A DNA stretch of 64,000 nucleotides from Mycobacterium sp. 1245111.1. Lineage in GTDB: Bacteria > Actinomycetota > Actinomycetes > Mycobacteriales > Mycobacteriaceae. A model generated the notes under the pieces. The model saw nothing but the letters and a program-made list of their open reading frames with translations. It was not told where the DNA came from and searched no databases. Shown here piece after piece: positions 53,430-63,842 of this stretch (position 1 is the stretch's first letter; the number at the start of each line of letters is the position of its first letter). The stretch spans positions 1 through 64,000 of the forward strand of contig NZ_LZLV01000110.1 in the NCBI RefSeq assembly GCF_001673405.1, written 5' to 3'. Both the position numbers and the translations under genes were made by a program.

Positions 53430-54269
53430 CTATGACGAAACCGCCTGAATCGCCCAGAAGTCGCTCGCCAGGTGTGCGTGGCTGACCAGCGAGGTGTCAG
53501 AGCTGACTTTGGATCCGGTCAGGTACTGGTAGGGCATGTAGAAGTAGCCCTGGTCGCCCCACGACGCTCCCCACGAATTGCGAACGATGACATGGCTTTT
53601 GGCGTCCGAGTAGCCCACCGCCAGCACGGCGTGGCCACCGACGACGGATTCACCCTTCTTGGGCAACGGCATCACCCCGGTCTGCGCGACCGCCTGCGAT
53701 TCGAAGCTCTCGTAGACGGTGAACCCGAACACGACCGCGAAATTCGATGCGATGGCGTCTTTGAGCTCGCCGAGAGTCTGGATCGACTCGTACTGGACGG
53801 CCTTGTCCTTGGTCGCGGCGACGTAGCAGCGCTGCGGCGGCTTCACCGTGAACATCCCGATGTCGTAGGGCCACAGTGTCTCCGGGCACACACCTTGGGT
53901 GTTGACCACTTTGATGCCATCCCTGATGACTGCGCCGGAGTCGCTGGATACCGTGCCCTCCAGCGCTCGTTCGTTGTAGTAGACGAACAGTCGCGAGGGG
54001 ATGAAATCGGGCAGCCCCTGACGATCCCGCTCGTACTCCATCGCTCCGGCGATCGCATTGCCGGTGCACGACCCGAGCTGCCCCTGGTCGTAAACCGGTG
54101 GCATCGACGGCCGCAAGTCGGCTGCCGGCGGGAGGTTCCCCAGCCGCCGCGCGTACATCCTGTCCCGGGCGTCCGGCAGCTGCGGCCGCCAGCCATAGCC
54201 GCGGACATGGCTCCAATCCTGCTGGATTTCAGCGGTTTTGGCTGGACGCCTTTCGTGTAGAACGGTCAT
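53430..54269 (-). CDS. Papain-like C1 cysteine peptidase
   Basis: The 279-residue peptidase has the oxyanion Gln and nucleophile Cys in VYDQGQLGSCTGNAIAGAM, the active-site His in GGHAVLAVGYSD and the Asn in VRNSWGASWGDQGYF. The fold matches bacterial C1A members without a pro-domain or signal peptide, so it should act in the cytoplasm. ATG 54269 has AGGAGG upstream. It is divergent from the phosphorylase-fold gene. Peptidase and phosphorylase-fold genes side by side are also found in some bacterial conflict or defence contexts, as far as I recall. The substrate is unknown. Confidence 0.87.
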   Translation of the reverse strand: MTVLHERRPAKTAEIQQDWSHVRGYGWRPQLPDARDRMYARRLGNLPPAADLRPSMPPVYDQGQLGSCTGNAIAGAMEYERDRQGLPDFIPSRLFVYYNERALEGTVSSDSGAVIRDGIKVVNTQGVCPETLWPYDIGMFTVKPPQRCYVAATKDKAVQYESIQTLGELKDAIASNFAVVFGFTVYESFESQAVAQTGVMPLPKKGESVVGGHAVLAVGYSDAKSHVIVRNSWGASWGDQGYFYMPYQYLTGSKVSSDTSLVSHAHLASDFWAIQAVSS

Positions 54270-54445
54270 TTCATCCTCCTGGTGGTGTGGTGGTTCGTCG
54301 ACCGTAGGAACGGGCACCGCGATCTGGCATGCGTACCGGGCTACCCGACTTCTCGCGGGGCGGGTGCAGCGCGGTAGGTAACGCGGGCCCGGCGGCGACA
54401 CACGTCGGGCCGGCGGGTAACCGCACATTCGCGGCCGAAGAACGA

Positions 54446-54457
54446 GTAGCGCGCTAC
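54446..54457. promoter_or_regulatory. GTAGCGCGCTAC palindrome in the divergent gap
   Basis: A perfect 12-bp palindrome lies in the 260-bp gap between the peptidase and phosphorylase-fold genes. The gap must contain both promoters. A shared operator is possible; the location is the only support. I see no other structure of note in the gap. Confidence 0.3.
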
Positions 54458-54529
54458 GCGTGCCGCCCTCGGGTGAGAGCGGCAACGCTTGGCCCCGAGC
54501 CACAAGCACCCACCGAAAGGCAGACGGCC

Positions 54530-55588
54530 GTGTTGAGCACACAGATTGACGACAAAAAACTGGACGACATCTCGTCGGGCCGAACGTTCCCGATCAACGA
54601 CTACGCCCTCGAGCGGATCATCTATCGCGCGCCGCATGCGCCGCTGGCGTCGATCCCGTGGCCGGACGGGCTCATTCCGCGCGCCACGGCGTACGACCGG
54701 CCGGCCGATCAACCCCTGCCGCGCGCCGACGTCGTCGTCGTGACGTGGACGGTGGCCGAGGGGCAGGCGCTGGCGGACGTGCTGACACCCGGCCTGCCGA
54801 GCATGACGTGGAAGCCGTACGCGCACCGGTGGGAGACCTACGTCCCCCAGCTGACCACCCGTTCACCGGCCCGCCAGGCCGGCTGCCTGGGGTACGTCGC
54901 GCGGACCAAGATCGGCGGGGTCAACGTGCTGCTGATCAAGTCGGAATTGCACCTGGCCACCGACGCGATCTCGGCTCCGATCGTCGCGCTCTGGCAGCAG
55001 ATCGTCGACGAGGCGCGACCAAGCCTGGTCATCACCACCGGGACCGCCGGAGGCATCGGGGCCAAGACGCAGCTGGGCGACGTCTTCGTCGTCACCAACG
55101 CGAAGTTCAACTGCACCAAGGACTTCAAGAGCAAGCCGTGGGCTCAGCGACTCTTCACCGGTGCCGCGATTCACGCCGAGAGCTACGCGCCGATGTTCGG
55201 TGCCCTGACGGCTCCGAACGCAGAGCACCTGTCGCCGGTCGCGTTTCGGCCGCCGACGTTGACGTTCGGCGCCGCAGCGGGCGGTGTGGAAACGGTCGAC
55301 TATTTCGGTTTCGCCAATACCACCGACTCTTTCGGCATCGTCCGCGACTATCCCGACGCCCGAACCGAGGAGATGGACGACGCCACGTTGCCGCTGGCGC
55401 TGACGGACGTGCCCCGCCCGCCGCTGTGGTGCTCGATCCGCAACGCCAGCGACCCGCAGGTCTCGTCAGACATCGGTGACCTCGACGCTCAACGGCGCTG
55501 GGCCAATCAGATCTACAAGCGATACGGCTACTGGACGACAATTGGGTCGGCCATCGCCACCTGGGCCGTGATCGCCAACCTGAGCTGA
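54530..55588 (+). CDS. Nucleoside-phosphorylase-fold protein
   Basis: The 352-residue protein has a phosphorylase/nucleosidase-like core: ADVVVVTWTVAEGQALADVL, VLLIKSELHLATDA, and LVITTGTAGGIGAKTQLGDVFVVTNAKF, resembling the GxxGG-GD region of MTA/SAH nucleosidases and PNPs. A long insertion replaces the usual substrate loops and the C-terminal (RRWANQIYKRYGYWTTIGSAI) is unusual. It may cleave a nucleoside or nucleotide derivative. GTG 54530 with AAAGG upstream is the best start. It is followed 13 bp later by the DUF4185 gene, so it heads a three-gene run. Confidence 0.75.
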   Translation: MLSTQIDDKKLDDISSGRTFPINDYALERIIYRAPHAPLASIPWPDGLIPRATAYDRPADQPLPRADVVVVTWTVAEGQALADVLTPGLPSMTWKPYAHRWETYVPQLTTRSPARQAGCLGYVARTKIGGVNVLLIKSELHLATDAISAPIVALWQQIVDEARPSLVITTGTAGGIGAKTQLGDVFVVTNAKFNCTKDFKSKPWAQRLFTGAAIHAESYAPMFGALTAPNAEHLSPVAFRPPTLTFGAAAGGVETVDYFGFANTTDSFGIVRDYPDARTEEMDDATLPLALTDVPRPPLWCSIRNASDPQVSSDIGDLDAQRRWANQIYKRYGYWTTIGSAIATWAVIANLS

Positions 55589-55601
55589 AGGGGAGCACCC
55601 G

Positions 55602-56771
55602 ATGCCCACGACCGGAAAACGTTCCACCGCAACCACATCGACCCGCGCCCGTCGGCCCCGCGTGAAACGCGCGGCCGCTGTGATCGTGCCGTCGGCGGGC
55701 TACCTCGGCGACATCACCGGGCCGGGCATCACCGACGGGTGGGGCGTGACCTCCACCGATCTGGGTGTGTGCGCGGTGGCGCCCAACGGGAAGCTGGTCA
55801 GCGTGTTCGGCGACACGTTCTCCGGAAACAGCGTCGGCCAGGGCGACTGGCGGTCCCCGGTCGCCCTGATCGGGACCGGGGACGCGAAAACCCGTATCCA
55901 GTACCAGGCCGCGGCCGGCGCAGACCCCCACTACGCCGAGCAGCTGTGGCCCTACGTGCACGACAGCGCACCGTGGAACCGCGGCGGCATCAGCACCGTG
56001 ATTCCCTCCGACCTACTCGTGATCGACCAGACGATGTATCTGCACGCAATCGTCAACCGCGGCTTCGGCAATGTCATCTGGACCGGCATCTGGAGCTCGA
56101 CCGACAACGGCGTCACCTGGCAGGAAATGGGCCCGCAGGCCACCTTCCCGGCCTCGATGGACAACGGCTACGCGCAACTGTGGTCGTGGGATTACAACCC
56201 CGACGACGGCTGGGTTTACGTGGTGTCCACCGGATTTCAGCGCGACAAGGGCATCATCCTGCGGCGCGTGCGCCCGGACGACGTCGGCGACGGGAGCAAG
56301 TACTCGGGCTGGGGTTGGGACGGCAACCAGTGGGCCTGGGACAACCCGCCCACACCGATCACGCCGCCTGCCGAGACCTGGGGCGAGCTGACGCTCCGCC
56401 GACTGGACAGCGGCACGTGGATCCTGGGCGGTTTCCTGTCGTCGGGGTACGCCCTGGGCTACCGCGCGATCGACTCCCCCACCGCCAACCTCTATGAGGC
56501 CCCGATCCAGACGCCGGTGGTCGGATCGACGTGGGATGGCCAGGACCTGGCCAACAACCAGGTCGCGCAGCTCTACGGTGGCTACGTCCTGCCGGGCTCG
56601 ACGCTGGACAGGGCCGGCGGGGTGGGCCTGGTGGTGTCGCAGTGGGACACCGCGACCGGTTGGCCGTATCGCGCGATGCAGTTCAAGGTGACGCTCACCG
56701 ACACCACCAAAGCGAAAGCGACAGCGCCGGCGCCCAGCGCCCGACGACGCCCGCCGCGTCGTCGCGTCTGA
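55602..56771 (+). CDS. DUF4185 protein without signal peptide
   Basis: The 389-residue protein shares the DUF4185 landmarks with 47204-48343 (GVCAVAPNGKLVSVFGDTFSG, WRSPVALIGTG, AQLYGGYVLPGSTLDRAGGV, VVSQWDTATGWPYRAMQF), showing family identity but distant relation. Here the N-terminus is basic and has no clear export signal. The C-terminus ends in a Pro/Arg-rich tail (RRRPPRRRV), which might bind nucleic acid or the envelope. ATG 55602 has AGGGGAG. It is the middle gene of the phosphorylase-fold/DUF4185/ParB-like run. Confidence 0.78.
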   Translation: MPTTGKRSTATTSTRARRPRVKRAAAVIVPSAGYLGDITGPGITDGWGVTSTDLGVCAVAPNGKLVSVFGDTFSGNSVGQGDWRSPVALIGTGDAKTRIQYQAAAGADPHYAEQLWPYVHDSAPWNRGGISTVIPSDLLVIDQTMYLHAIVNRGFGNVIWTGIWSSTDNGVTWQEMGPQATFPASMDNGYAQLWSWDYNPDDGWVYVVSTGFQRDKGIILRRVRPDDVGDGSKYSGWGWDGNQWAWDNPPTPITPPAETWGELTLRRLDSGTWILGGFLSSGYALGYRAIDSPTANLYEAPIQTPVVGSTWDGQDLANNQVAQLYGGYVLPGSTLDRAGGVGLVVSQWDTATGWPYRAMQFKVTLTDTTKAKATAPAPSARRRPPRRRV

Positions 56772-56809
56772 TATGCAGGGGGCCGACACTACGACGAGAG
56801 GTGGCGGCC

Positions 56810-57199
56810 ATGGCCAGCGGTTCCGCGGTGCTGTGGGGGGACGAGCCCGACGAGCACGACTACCCGGCAGCGGCCGACTACCTCGCGCTGCTGGCGTCGT
56901 CCGAGCAGATCGCCGAGATCGTGGCCGCGTTGAAACACGCCCCGGTGGTACACAAGAAGGCCAAGGACCTGCTGCGGGCCTCGCAGCTCGCGCTGTTGCC
57001 GAAAGACAACTTCCACGTGCAGCGCGACCTGAAGAAGATCAAGAAGGGCAAGAAGCTGTCGCCGATCCTGGTCGTGCGCGGAAATCTCGATGCCGGGGTA
57101 GCCATGCAGATCGCCGACGGCTACCACCGGGTTTGCGCGAGTTACTACACCGACGAGAACACCGACATCCCGGTGCGAATCGTCCCGCCGACCAAGTAG
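56810..57199 (+). CDS. ParB/sulfiredoxin-fold-like small protein
   Basis: The 129-residue protein is rich in Lys in the middle (RDLKKIKKGKKL) and ends with LSPILVVRGNLDAGV…QIADGYHRVCASYYTDE and IPVRIV. The ILVV…DGYHR(V/L)CAAY arrangement is the core motif of ParB/Srx-like domains, which hydrolyse nucleotides or bind DNA. No other domain is visible. ATG 56810 has GAGAGGTG upstream. It is the last gene of the run, 38 bp after the DUF4185 gene. The ParB/Srx assignment rests on one motif. Confidence 0.55.
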   Translation: MASGSAVLWGDEPDEHDYPAAADYLALLASSEQIAEIVAALKHAPVVHKKAKDLLRASQLALLPKDNFHVQRDLKKIKKGKKLSPILVVRGNLDAGVAMQIADGYHRVCASYYTDENTDIPVRIVPPTK

Positions 57200-57236
57200 C
57201 CGCCGGGGGTTTTGGCCAACCACGCAGGCGCGGTAA

Positions 57237-59207
<1,971 letters not shown>

Positions 59208-59211
59208 CGCG

Positions 59212-59727
59212 TCAGGCCGAGACCTTGGCCAGCAGCATCCCGGCCAAGGTCTGGGCCTGCACGCAGCTGTCGGCGCCGACGATCAGGTAGATCCAGCCTT
59301 TGAGCACGTCCACGGTGGCCGGCGGGGCCACGAAACAGAACGCCTGATCGCCCAGCCCCGGGACGTTCTGGACCTTGCCCGCGCTCTGCTTGTTGACCGC
59401 GAATCCCTTGGCTTGGGACTCGAGGCACTTCTTGTCGACGGGCTTGCCGTCGATGCAGTACTCGTTGTTCCAGTACATCTTGAAGCTCACGTCGTTGCCG
59501 GCCGTCGGGATCGACGTGCACTGCGCTTCGCTCGGGGATTGGCTGCCCTCGGCCGCCGGGAACGCGCTGCCCATCACCTTGCTGATCTCGGCCGCGCTGA
59601 GCAGGCTGCAGAAGTTGTCGGGTACGTGCACGCCGGATGTCTTTGCCGCTGAGTCATTTTCGTGCGAGCACCCTGCAATTGCCAAGACCGCAGCAGCCAC
59701 CACCGACCCCACCCGTGTAAATCGCAT
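59212..59727 (-). CDS. DUF3558-type lipoprotein
   Basis: The 171-residue protein has a lipobox in SVVAAAVLAIAGC at residue 20 and an outer domain with CSLLSAAEISKVMG, ECTSIP-like and EYCIDGKPVDKKC Cys residues and VPGLGDQAFCFV, typical of DUF3558. It is anchored to the outer face of the membrane; function unknown. ATG 59727 starts the signal peptide directly. It lies tail-to-tail with leuA (4-bp gap) and next to the DnaQ-like gene. Confidence 0.83.
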   Translation of the reverse strand: MRFTRVGSVVAAAVLAIAGCSHENDSAAKTSGVHVPDNFCSLLSAAEISKVMGSAFPAAEGSQSPSEAQCTSIPTAGNDVSFKMYWNNEYCIDGKPVDKKCLESQAKGFAVNKQSAGKVQNVPGLGDQAFCFVAPPATVDVLKGWIYLIVGADSCVQAQTLAGMLLAKVSA

Positions 59728-59776
59728 AGAAGGCAAGCCTATTGGGCGCTCGGTCACGCGTAGCGCCCACCCGTCG

Positions 59777-60787
59777 TCAAAAGAGCGCGAATTGCTCGCC
59801 TGCGCACGATGGCTCGACAACGTCGTCGACGCCGGTGCCGTCCACCACCGCCCCGACGTGGTCCATGAAGTTCGCGTCGGAGACCAGCGGCACGCCGAGC
59901 TCGTGAGCCAGGTAGCCCTTGCCCTGCACGGGGCGGTGTTCGTTGCAGATCACCAGCGAGGTGTCGCGGTCGACGTCGGCCGCGTACGCCAGCCCGGCGT
60001 GCAGGATCCGCTCGACCAACTCCTCGTGCGTGCGCGCGACCTCGGCCGCCAATGCCACCCGCATGCCCTGCACCAGCGGCCCGCCGCGGACGTAGGGCCC
60101 GGGGTTGCGGTACGGGCAGGCCATCCGGGAGGCCAGCACCTTCAGCGGGCGCAGCTCCTCGTGGGTCACCTTGCCGCTGGGCCAGCGCCGCCGGGTGACC
60201 GGTCGCACCGGTAACCAGACGTCGCGTTCGCGGGCGCGTCGCAGTGAGGCGGCCAGCACATCGGTCAGGACGACGGCGTCGTCGAAAGCATCGTGCGCCC
60301 GGCGCTGCGTCACACCCCAGTGCGCGGCCAAGGTCTCCAACCGCAGGTTGTCGGTGCCCAGTTCCAGCCGGCGGGCCAGTTCGAGCGTGCACATCACGCT
60401 GTCGATCGGCAGCTCGACACCGGCCAGTTCGGCCTCCGCGGTCAGAAAGCCGTAGTCGAAGGCGACGTTGTGCGCGACGAGCGTTCGGCCGCGGACGAGT
60501 TCGACGACGTCGCCGACGATCTCGCTGAACTGCGGCTGGTCCTCCAGCATCTCGGCGGTCAGGCCGTGGATGTGGGTCGGGCCGGGGTCCACGCCCGGGT
60601 TGAGCAGGCTGACCACCGACTGCTCGACGTGCCCTTCGGCGTCCAGCGCGAGCACCGCGAGGCTGATGACGCGGGCACTACCGGGCTTGAAGCCCGAGGT
60701 CTCGACGTCGATCACGGCCCAGCCCGAGCCCGCCTCGGTGACCGGCCGACCCCAGGGCGTCTTTACAGCCGCCGCGCTGTCCCGCAT
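59777..60787 (-). CDS. dnaQ: DEDDh exonuclease with C-terminal BRCT-like region (DnaQ-like)
   Basis: The 336-residue protein has a DnaQ-type 3'-5' exonuclease domain: AVIDVETSG (D, E), LVAHNVAFDYGFL (D) and RRAHDAFDDAVVLTDVL (H, D). A C-terminal BRCT-like region (LVQGMRVALAAEV…SLVICNEHRPVQGKGYLAHELGVPLVSDANFM) follows, as in mycobacterial Rv3711c. The enzyme trims 3' ends and may act in repair rather than as the replicative proofreader, because mycobacterial DnaE1 proofreads itself. The gene is divergent from murT. Confidence 0.9.
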   Translation of the reverse strand: MRDSAAAVKTPWGRPVTEAGSGWAVIDVETSGFKPGSARVISLAVLALDAEGHVEQSVVSLLNPGVDPGPTHIHGLTAEMLEDQPQFSEIVGDVVELVRGRTLVAHNVAFDYGFLTAEAELAGVELPIDSVMCTLELARRLELGTDNLRLETLAAHWGVTQRRAHDAFDDAVVLTDVLAASLRRARERDVWLPVRPVTRRRWPSGKVTHEELRPLKVLASRMACPYRNPGPYVRGGPLVQGMRVALAAEVARTHEELVERILHAGLAYAADVDRDTSLVICNEHRPVQGKGYLAHELGVPLVSDANFMDHVGAVVDGTGVDDVVEPSCAGEQFALF

Positions 60788-60859
60788 GACCCGAGGATTT
60801 CACGCCGAGCAGACATCGCCGGGTCGCCGCGCCTCGTGTCGCGCAGTTAACCTCTCGGG

Positions 60860-62089
60860 GTGATCAACGCCCGAGGACGACTCGCCCTGGCCGCCGGAGC
60901 CGGCGCGCGCTGGGCGTCCCGGGTTACCGGCCGCGGGGCCGGCGCGATGATCGGCGGCCTGGTCGCGATGACCCTGGACCGCTCGATCCTGCGACAGCTC
61001 GGCAGCGGCCGGAGCACGGTCGTCGTGACCGGCACCAACGGCAAGTCGACGACCACCCGGATGACCGCGGCGGCCTTGCGCACCATCGGCGGCGTGGCCA
61101 CCAACGCCGAGGGCGCCAACATGGACGCCGGCTTGGTCGCGGCGCTGGCCGCCGACCGGGCCGCGGCGCAGGCGGTGCTCGAGGTCGACGAGATGCACGT
61201 GCCGCACGTCTTGGATGCGGTGGACGCCGCCGTTGTCATTTTGCTGAACCTGTCCCGCGACCAGCTGGACCGGGTCGGCGAGATCAACGTGATCGAGCGC
61301 CGGCTGCGGGCCGGGCTGGCGGCGCACCCGTCGGCTGTCGTTGTCGCCAACTGTGACGACGTGCTGATGACGTCCGCCGCGTACGACCACGCCGAGGTGG
61401 TGTGGGTCGCGGCCGGCGGAAGCTGGGCGGCCGACTCGGTGAGCTGCCCGCGCAGCGGCGAGGTGATCGTCCGCGACAAGGGGCACTGGTACTCGACCGG
61501 CGCCGACTTCAAACGGCCCAGCCCGCAGTGGTGGTTCGACGACGAAAAGCTCTACGGCCCAGACGGATTGTCGCTGCCGATGACGCTGGCGCTGCCAGGC
61601 GCGGTGAACCGGGGCAACGCCGCGCAGGCGGTGGCCGCCGCGGTCGCGCTGGGCGCCGATCCGTCGGCCGCGGTCGCGGCGGTGGCCGGTGTGGACGAGG
61701 TCGCCGGTCGCTACCGGACCATCCAGGTCGGCCCGCACAGCGTGCGAATGCTGTTGGCCAAGAACCCCGCCGGCTGGCAGGAGGCCCTGTCGATGGTGAA
61801 CAAGGACGCGGCCGGGGTGGTGATCGCGGTCAACGGGCAGGTGCCCGACGGCGAAGACCTGTCCTGGCTGTGGGACGTGCGCTTCGAACACTTCGAGAAG
61901 ACCGCCGTCGTCGCGGCCGGCGAACGCGGCACCGACCTCGCCGTGCGACTGGGCTACGCCGACGTCGAGCACACGCTGGTCCACGACACCATGGCGGCGA
62001 TCGCGTCGTGCCCGCCCGGGGCAGTCGAGGTGGTGGCCAACTACACCGCTTTCCTGCAGCTGCAACGACGATTGGCCCGCCATGGCTGA
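60860..62089 (+). CDS. murT: MurT, lipid II isoglutaminyl synthase ligase subunit
   Basis: The 409-residue Mur-ligase-like protein has the P-loop TVVVTGTNGKSTTTRMTAAAL, the metal/substrate Glu in VLEVDEMHVPHVLD, LLNLSRDQLDRVGEIN, and the C-terminal DUF1727 region with LSWLWDVRFEHFEK. With GatD it amidates the glutamate of lipid II. The Cys4 zinc-ribbon insertion found in Gram-positive MurT is reduced here: only a single Cys remains in SVSCPRSGEVI. GTG 60860 is the start. gatD overlaps its 3' end by 8 bp. Corresponds to M. tuberculosis Rv3712. Confidence 0.93.
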   Translation: MINARGRLALAAGAGARWASRVTGRGAGAMIGGLVAMTLDRSILRQLGSGRSTVVVTGTNGKSTTTRMTAAALRTIGGVATNAEGANMDAGLVAALAADRAAAQAVLEVDEMHVPHVLDAVDAAVVILLNLSRDQLDRVGEINVIERRLRAGLAAHPSAVVVANCDDVLMTSAAYDHAEVVWVAAGGSWAADSVSCPRSGEVIVRDKGHWYSTGADFKRPSPQWWFDDEKLYGPDGLSLPMTLALPGAVNRGNAAQAVAAAVALGADPSAAVAAVAGVDEVAGRYRTIQVGPHSVRMLLAKNPAGWQEALSMVNKDAAGVVIAVNGQVPDGEDLSWLWDVRFEHFEKTAVVAAGERGTDLAVRLGYADVEHTLVHDTMAAIASCPPGAVEVVANYTAFLQLQRRLARHG

Positions 62090-62792
62090 CTCGACCTCAG
62101 TGGTGCGGATCGGCCTGGTGCTGCCGGACGTGATGGGCACCTACGGCGACGGCGGAAACGCCGCGGTGCTGCGGCAACGACTGCGGCTGCGGGGCATCGC
62201 CGCGGAGATCGTCGAGATCACGCTGGCCGACGCGGTGCCCGACAGCCTCGACCTCTACACGCTGGGCGGCGCCGAGGACTACGCCCAGCGGCTGGCCACC
62301 AAACACCTGATCCAGTACCCGGGGCTGCAGCGCGCCGCGGGCCGCGGCGCGCCGGTGCTGGCGATCTGCGCGGCCATCCAGGTGCTCGGCCACTGGTATG
62401 AGACGTCGGCCGGTGAACGGGTCGACGGCGTGGGGCTCCTCGACCTGACCACATCACCGCAGCCGTCGCGCACGATCGGCGAGCTGGTCACCAAGCCGCT
62501 GCTGACCGGGTTGACCGCGCCGCTGACCGGCTTCGAAAACCACCGCGGCGGAACGGTTCTCGGCTCCGGCGCGTCGCCGCTCGGGGCGGTCAAGAAGGGC
62601 GCGGGCAATCGCCTGGGCGATGGCGTCGACGGCGCGGTGCAGGGCAGTGTGTTCGCAACCTACATGCACGGGCCGTGTCTGGCCCGCAATCCGGAGTTCG
62701 CCGATCTACTGCTCGGCAAGGTGGTGGGCGAGTTGGCGCCGCTGGAGCTGCCCGAGGTGGAGTTGCTGCGACGGGAACGCTTGCGCGCCTAA
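62082..62792 (+). CDS. gatD: GatD, glutamine amidotransferase subunit of lipid II isoglutaminyl synthase
   Basis: The 236-residue class I glutaminase-like protein supplies ammonia to MurT. The nucleophile Cys is in APVLAICAAIQVLGHWYE, the substrate region in GFENHRGGTVLG, and the catalytic His in FATYMHGPCLARNPEF. The N-terminal GTYGDGGNAAVLRQRLRLRG is also typical. ATG 62082 overlaps murT by eight bases, so the two subunits are made in equal amounts. It was annotated cobQ2 in M. tuberculosis (Rv3713), but the partner shows the real pathway: peptidoglycan amidation. Confidence 0.94.
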   Translation: MADSTSVVRIGLVLPDVMGTYGDGGNAAVLRQRLRLRGIAAEIVEITLADAVPDSLDLYTLGGAEDYAQRLATKHLIQYPGLQRAAGRGAPVLAICAAIQVLGHWYETSAGERVDGVGLLDLTTSPQPSRTIGELVTKPLLTGLTAPLTGFENHRGGTVLGSGASPLGAVKKGAGNRLGDGVDGAVQGSVFATYMHGPCLARNPEFADLLLGKVVGELAPLELPEVELLRRERLRA

Positions 62793-62810
62793 CGCGTCGC
62801 GAAATCCGAC

Positions 62811-63422
62811 CTAAGCCATCGCCCGTCGGCCGGTCAGTGCCCGGCCCAGCGTCAGCTCGTCGGCGAATTCCAGGTCGCCGCCCATCGGCAGCCCGGACGC
62901 GATCCGGCTCACGGTCAGACCGGGGATGTCGCGCAGCATCCGGACCAGGTAGGTGGCCGTCGCCTCGCCCTCGGTGTTCGGGTCGGTCGCAATGATCACC
63001 TCGGTGATGTCCACCCCGTCGACCTGCTCGCCGATCCGGTTCAGCAGCTCCCGGATCCGCAACTGGTCGGGCCCGACGCCGGAGAGTGGATCAAGCGCGC
63101 CGCCCAAAACGTGGTAGCGGCCACGGAATTCGCGCGTGCGCTCGACGGCCTGCACATCCTTGGGCTCCTCGACCACGCATACCTGCGTGCCGTCGCGCCG
63201 TGGATCCGCGCAGATGCGGCAGCGCTCGTCGTCGGACACGTTGCCGCACACCGCGCAGAACCGCACCCCGTTGCGGACCTTGGTCAGCACCGCGGTGAGC
63301 CGGTCGATGTCCGGCGGCTCAACCGACAGCAGGTGAAAAGCGATGCGCTGGGCGCTCTTCGGCCCGATACCCGGCAGCTTGCCGAGCTCGTCGATCAGAT
63401 CCTGGACCGGCCCCTCAAACAC
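62811..63422 (-). CDS. recR: Recombination mediator RecR
   Basis: The 203-residue protein has the N-terminal HhH ([24 protein letters not shown]), a zinc finger with FCAVCGN and [10 protein letters not shown], and the Toprim domain [22 protein letters not shown]. It loads or stabilises RecA with RecF/RecO at gaps. GTG 63422 gives exactly the M. tuberculosis length (Rv3715c) and overlaps the end of the YbaB gene by eight bases. The zinc Cys and HhH residues are all present. Confidence 0.97.
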   Translation of the reverse strand: MFEGPVQDLIDELGKLPGIGPKSAQRIAFHLLSVEPPDIDRLTAVLTKVRNGVRFCAVCGNVSDDERCRICADPRRDGTQVCVVEEPKDVQAVERTREFRGRYHVLGGALDPLSGVGPDQLRIRELLNRIGEQVDGVDITEVIIATDPNTEGEATATYLVRMLRDIPGLTVSRIASGLPMGGDLEFADELTLGRALTGRRAMA

Positions 63423-63744
63423 CCAGTGCGCCGCCGCCCATGCCACCGGCCAGCGGACCGAGCTGTTCCTGCGCCAAGGCCGCGACCTGTCCGGCGGCGT
63501 CACCGAGCGCGCCGACGATCAAGTCCTGCAGTGTCTCGACGTCGTCCGGGTCGACGACCTTGGGATCGATCTTCACCGCGACGACTTCGCCGCTGCCCTT
63601 GACGGTGACCTCGACCAGGTCGCCGCCCGCCTTCCCGGTCACCTCGGAATTGATCAGCCGCTGCTGCGCTGCCATCAACTGTTGCTGCATCTGCTGAGCC
63701 TGGGCAAGCATCGCCGACATGTCGGGCTGGCCTCCGGGTTGCAT
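63415..63744 (-). CDS. YbaB/EbfC-family nucleoid-associated protein
   Basis: The 109-residue protein has the YbaB fold: [57 protein letters not shown] and a helical end with a Gly/Met-rich tail ([14 protein letters not shown]). It dimerises and binds DNA without strict sequence preference, often next to recR. ATG 63744 is the start. Its end overlaps recR, so the two are translationally linked. It corresponds to M. tuberculosis Rv3716c. Confidence 0.93.
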   Translation of the reverse strand: MQPGGQPDMSAMLAQAQQMQQQLMAAQQRLINSEVTGKAGGDLVEVTVKGSGEVVAVKIDPKVVDPDDVETLQDLIVGALGDAAGQVAALAQEQLGPLAGGMGGGALGV

Positions 63745-63842
63745 GACAGTCCCCTTGCGTCTTGGTCTCGACTTGGTTTCGCCTGCGCCGTGCGGGCGAT
63801 TCAGAGTTCCAAGCGTAGACGGCGCCGGGCTAGCGTGGCGCC

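Noticed and set aside
60800..62140. 446-codon frame on the minus strand opposite murT
   Set aside because: murT carries all ligase motifs and couples with gatD. The antisense frame is His/Gly/Arg-rich and has no motif.
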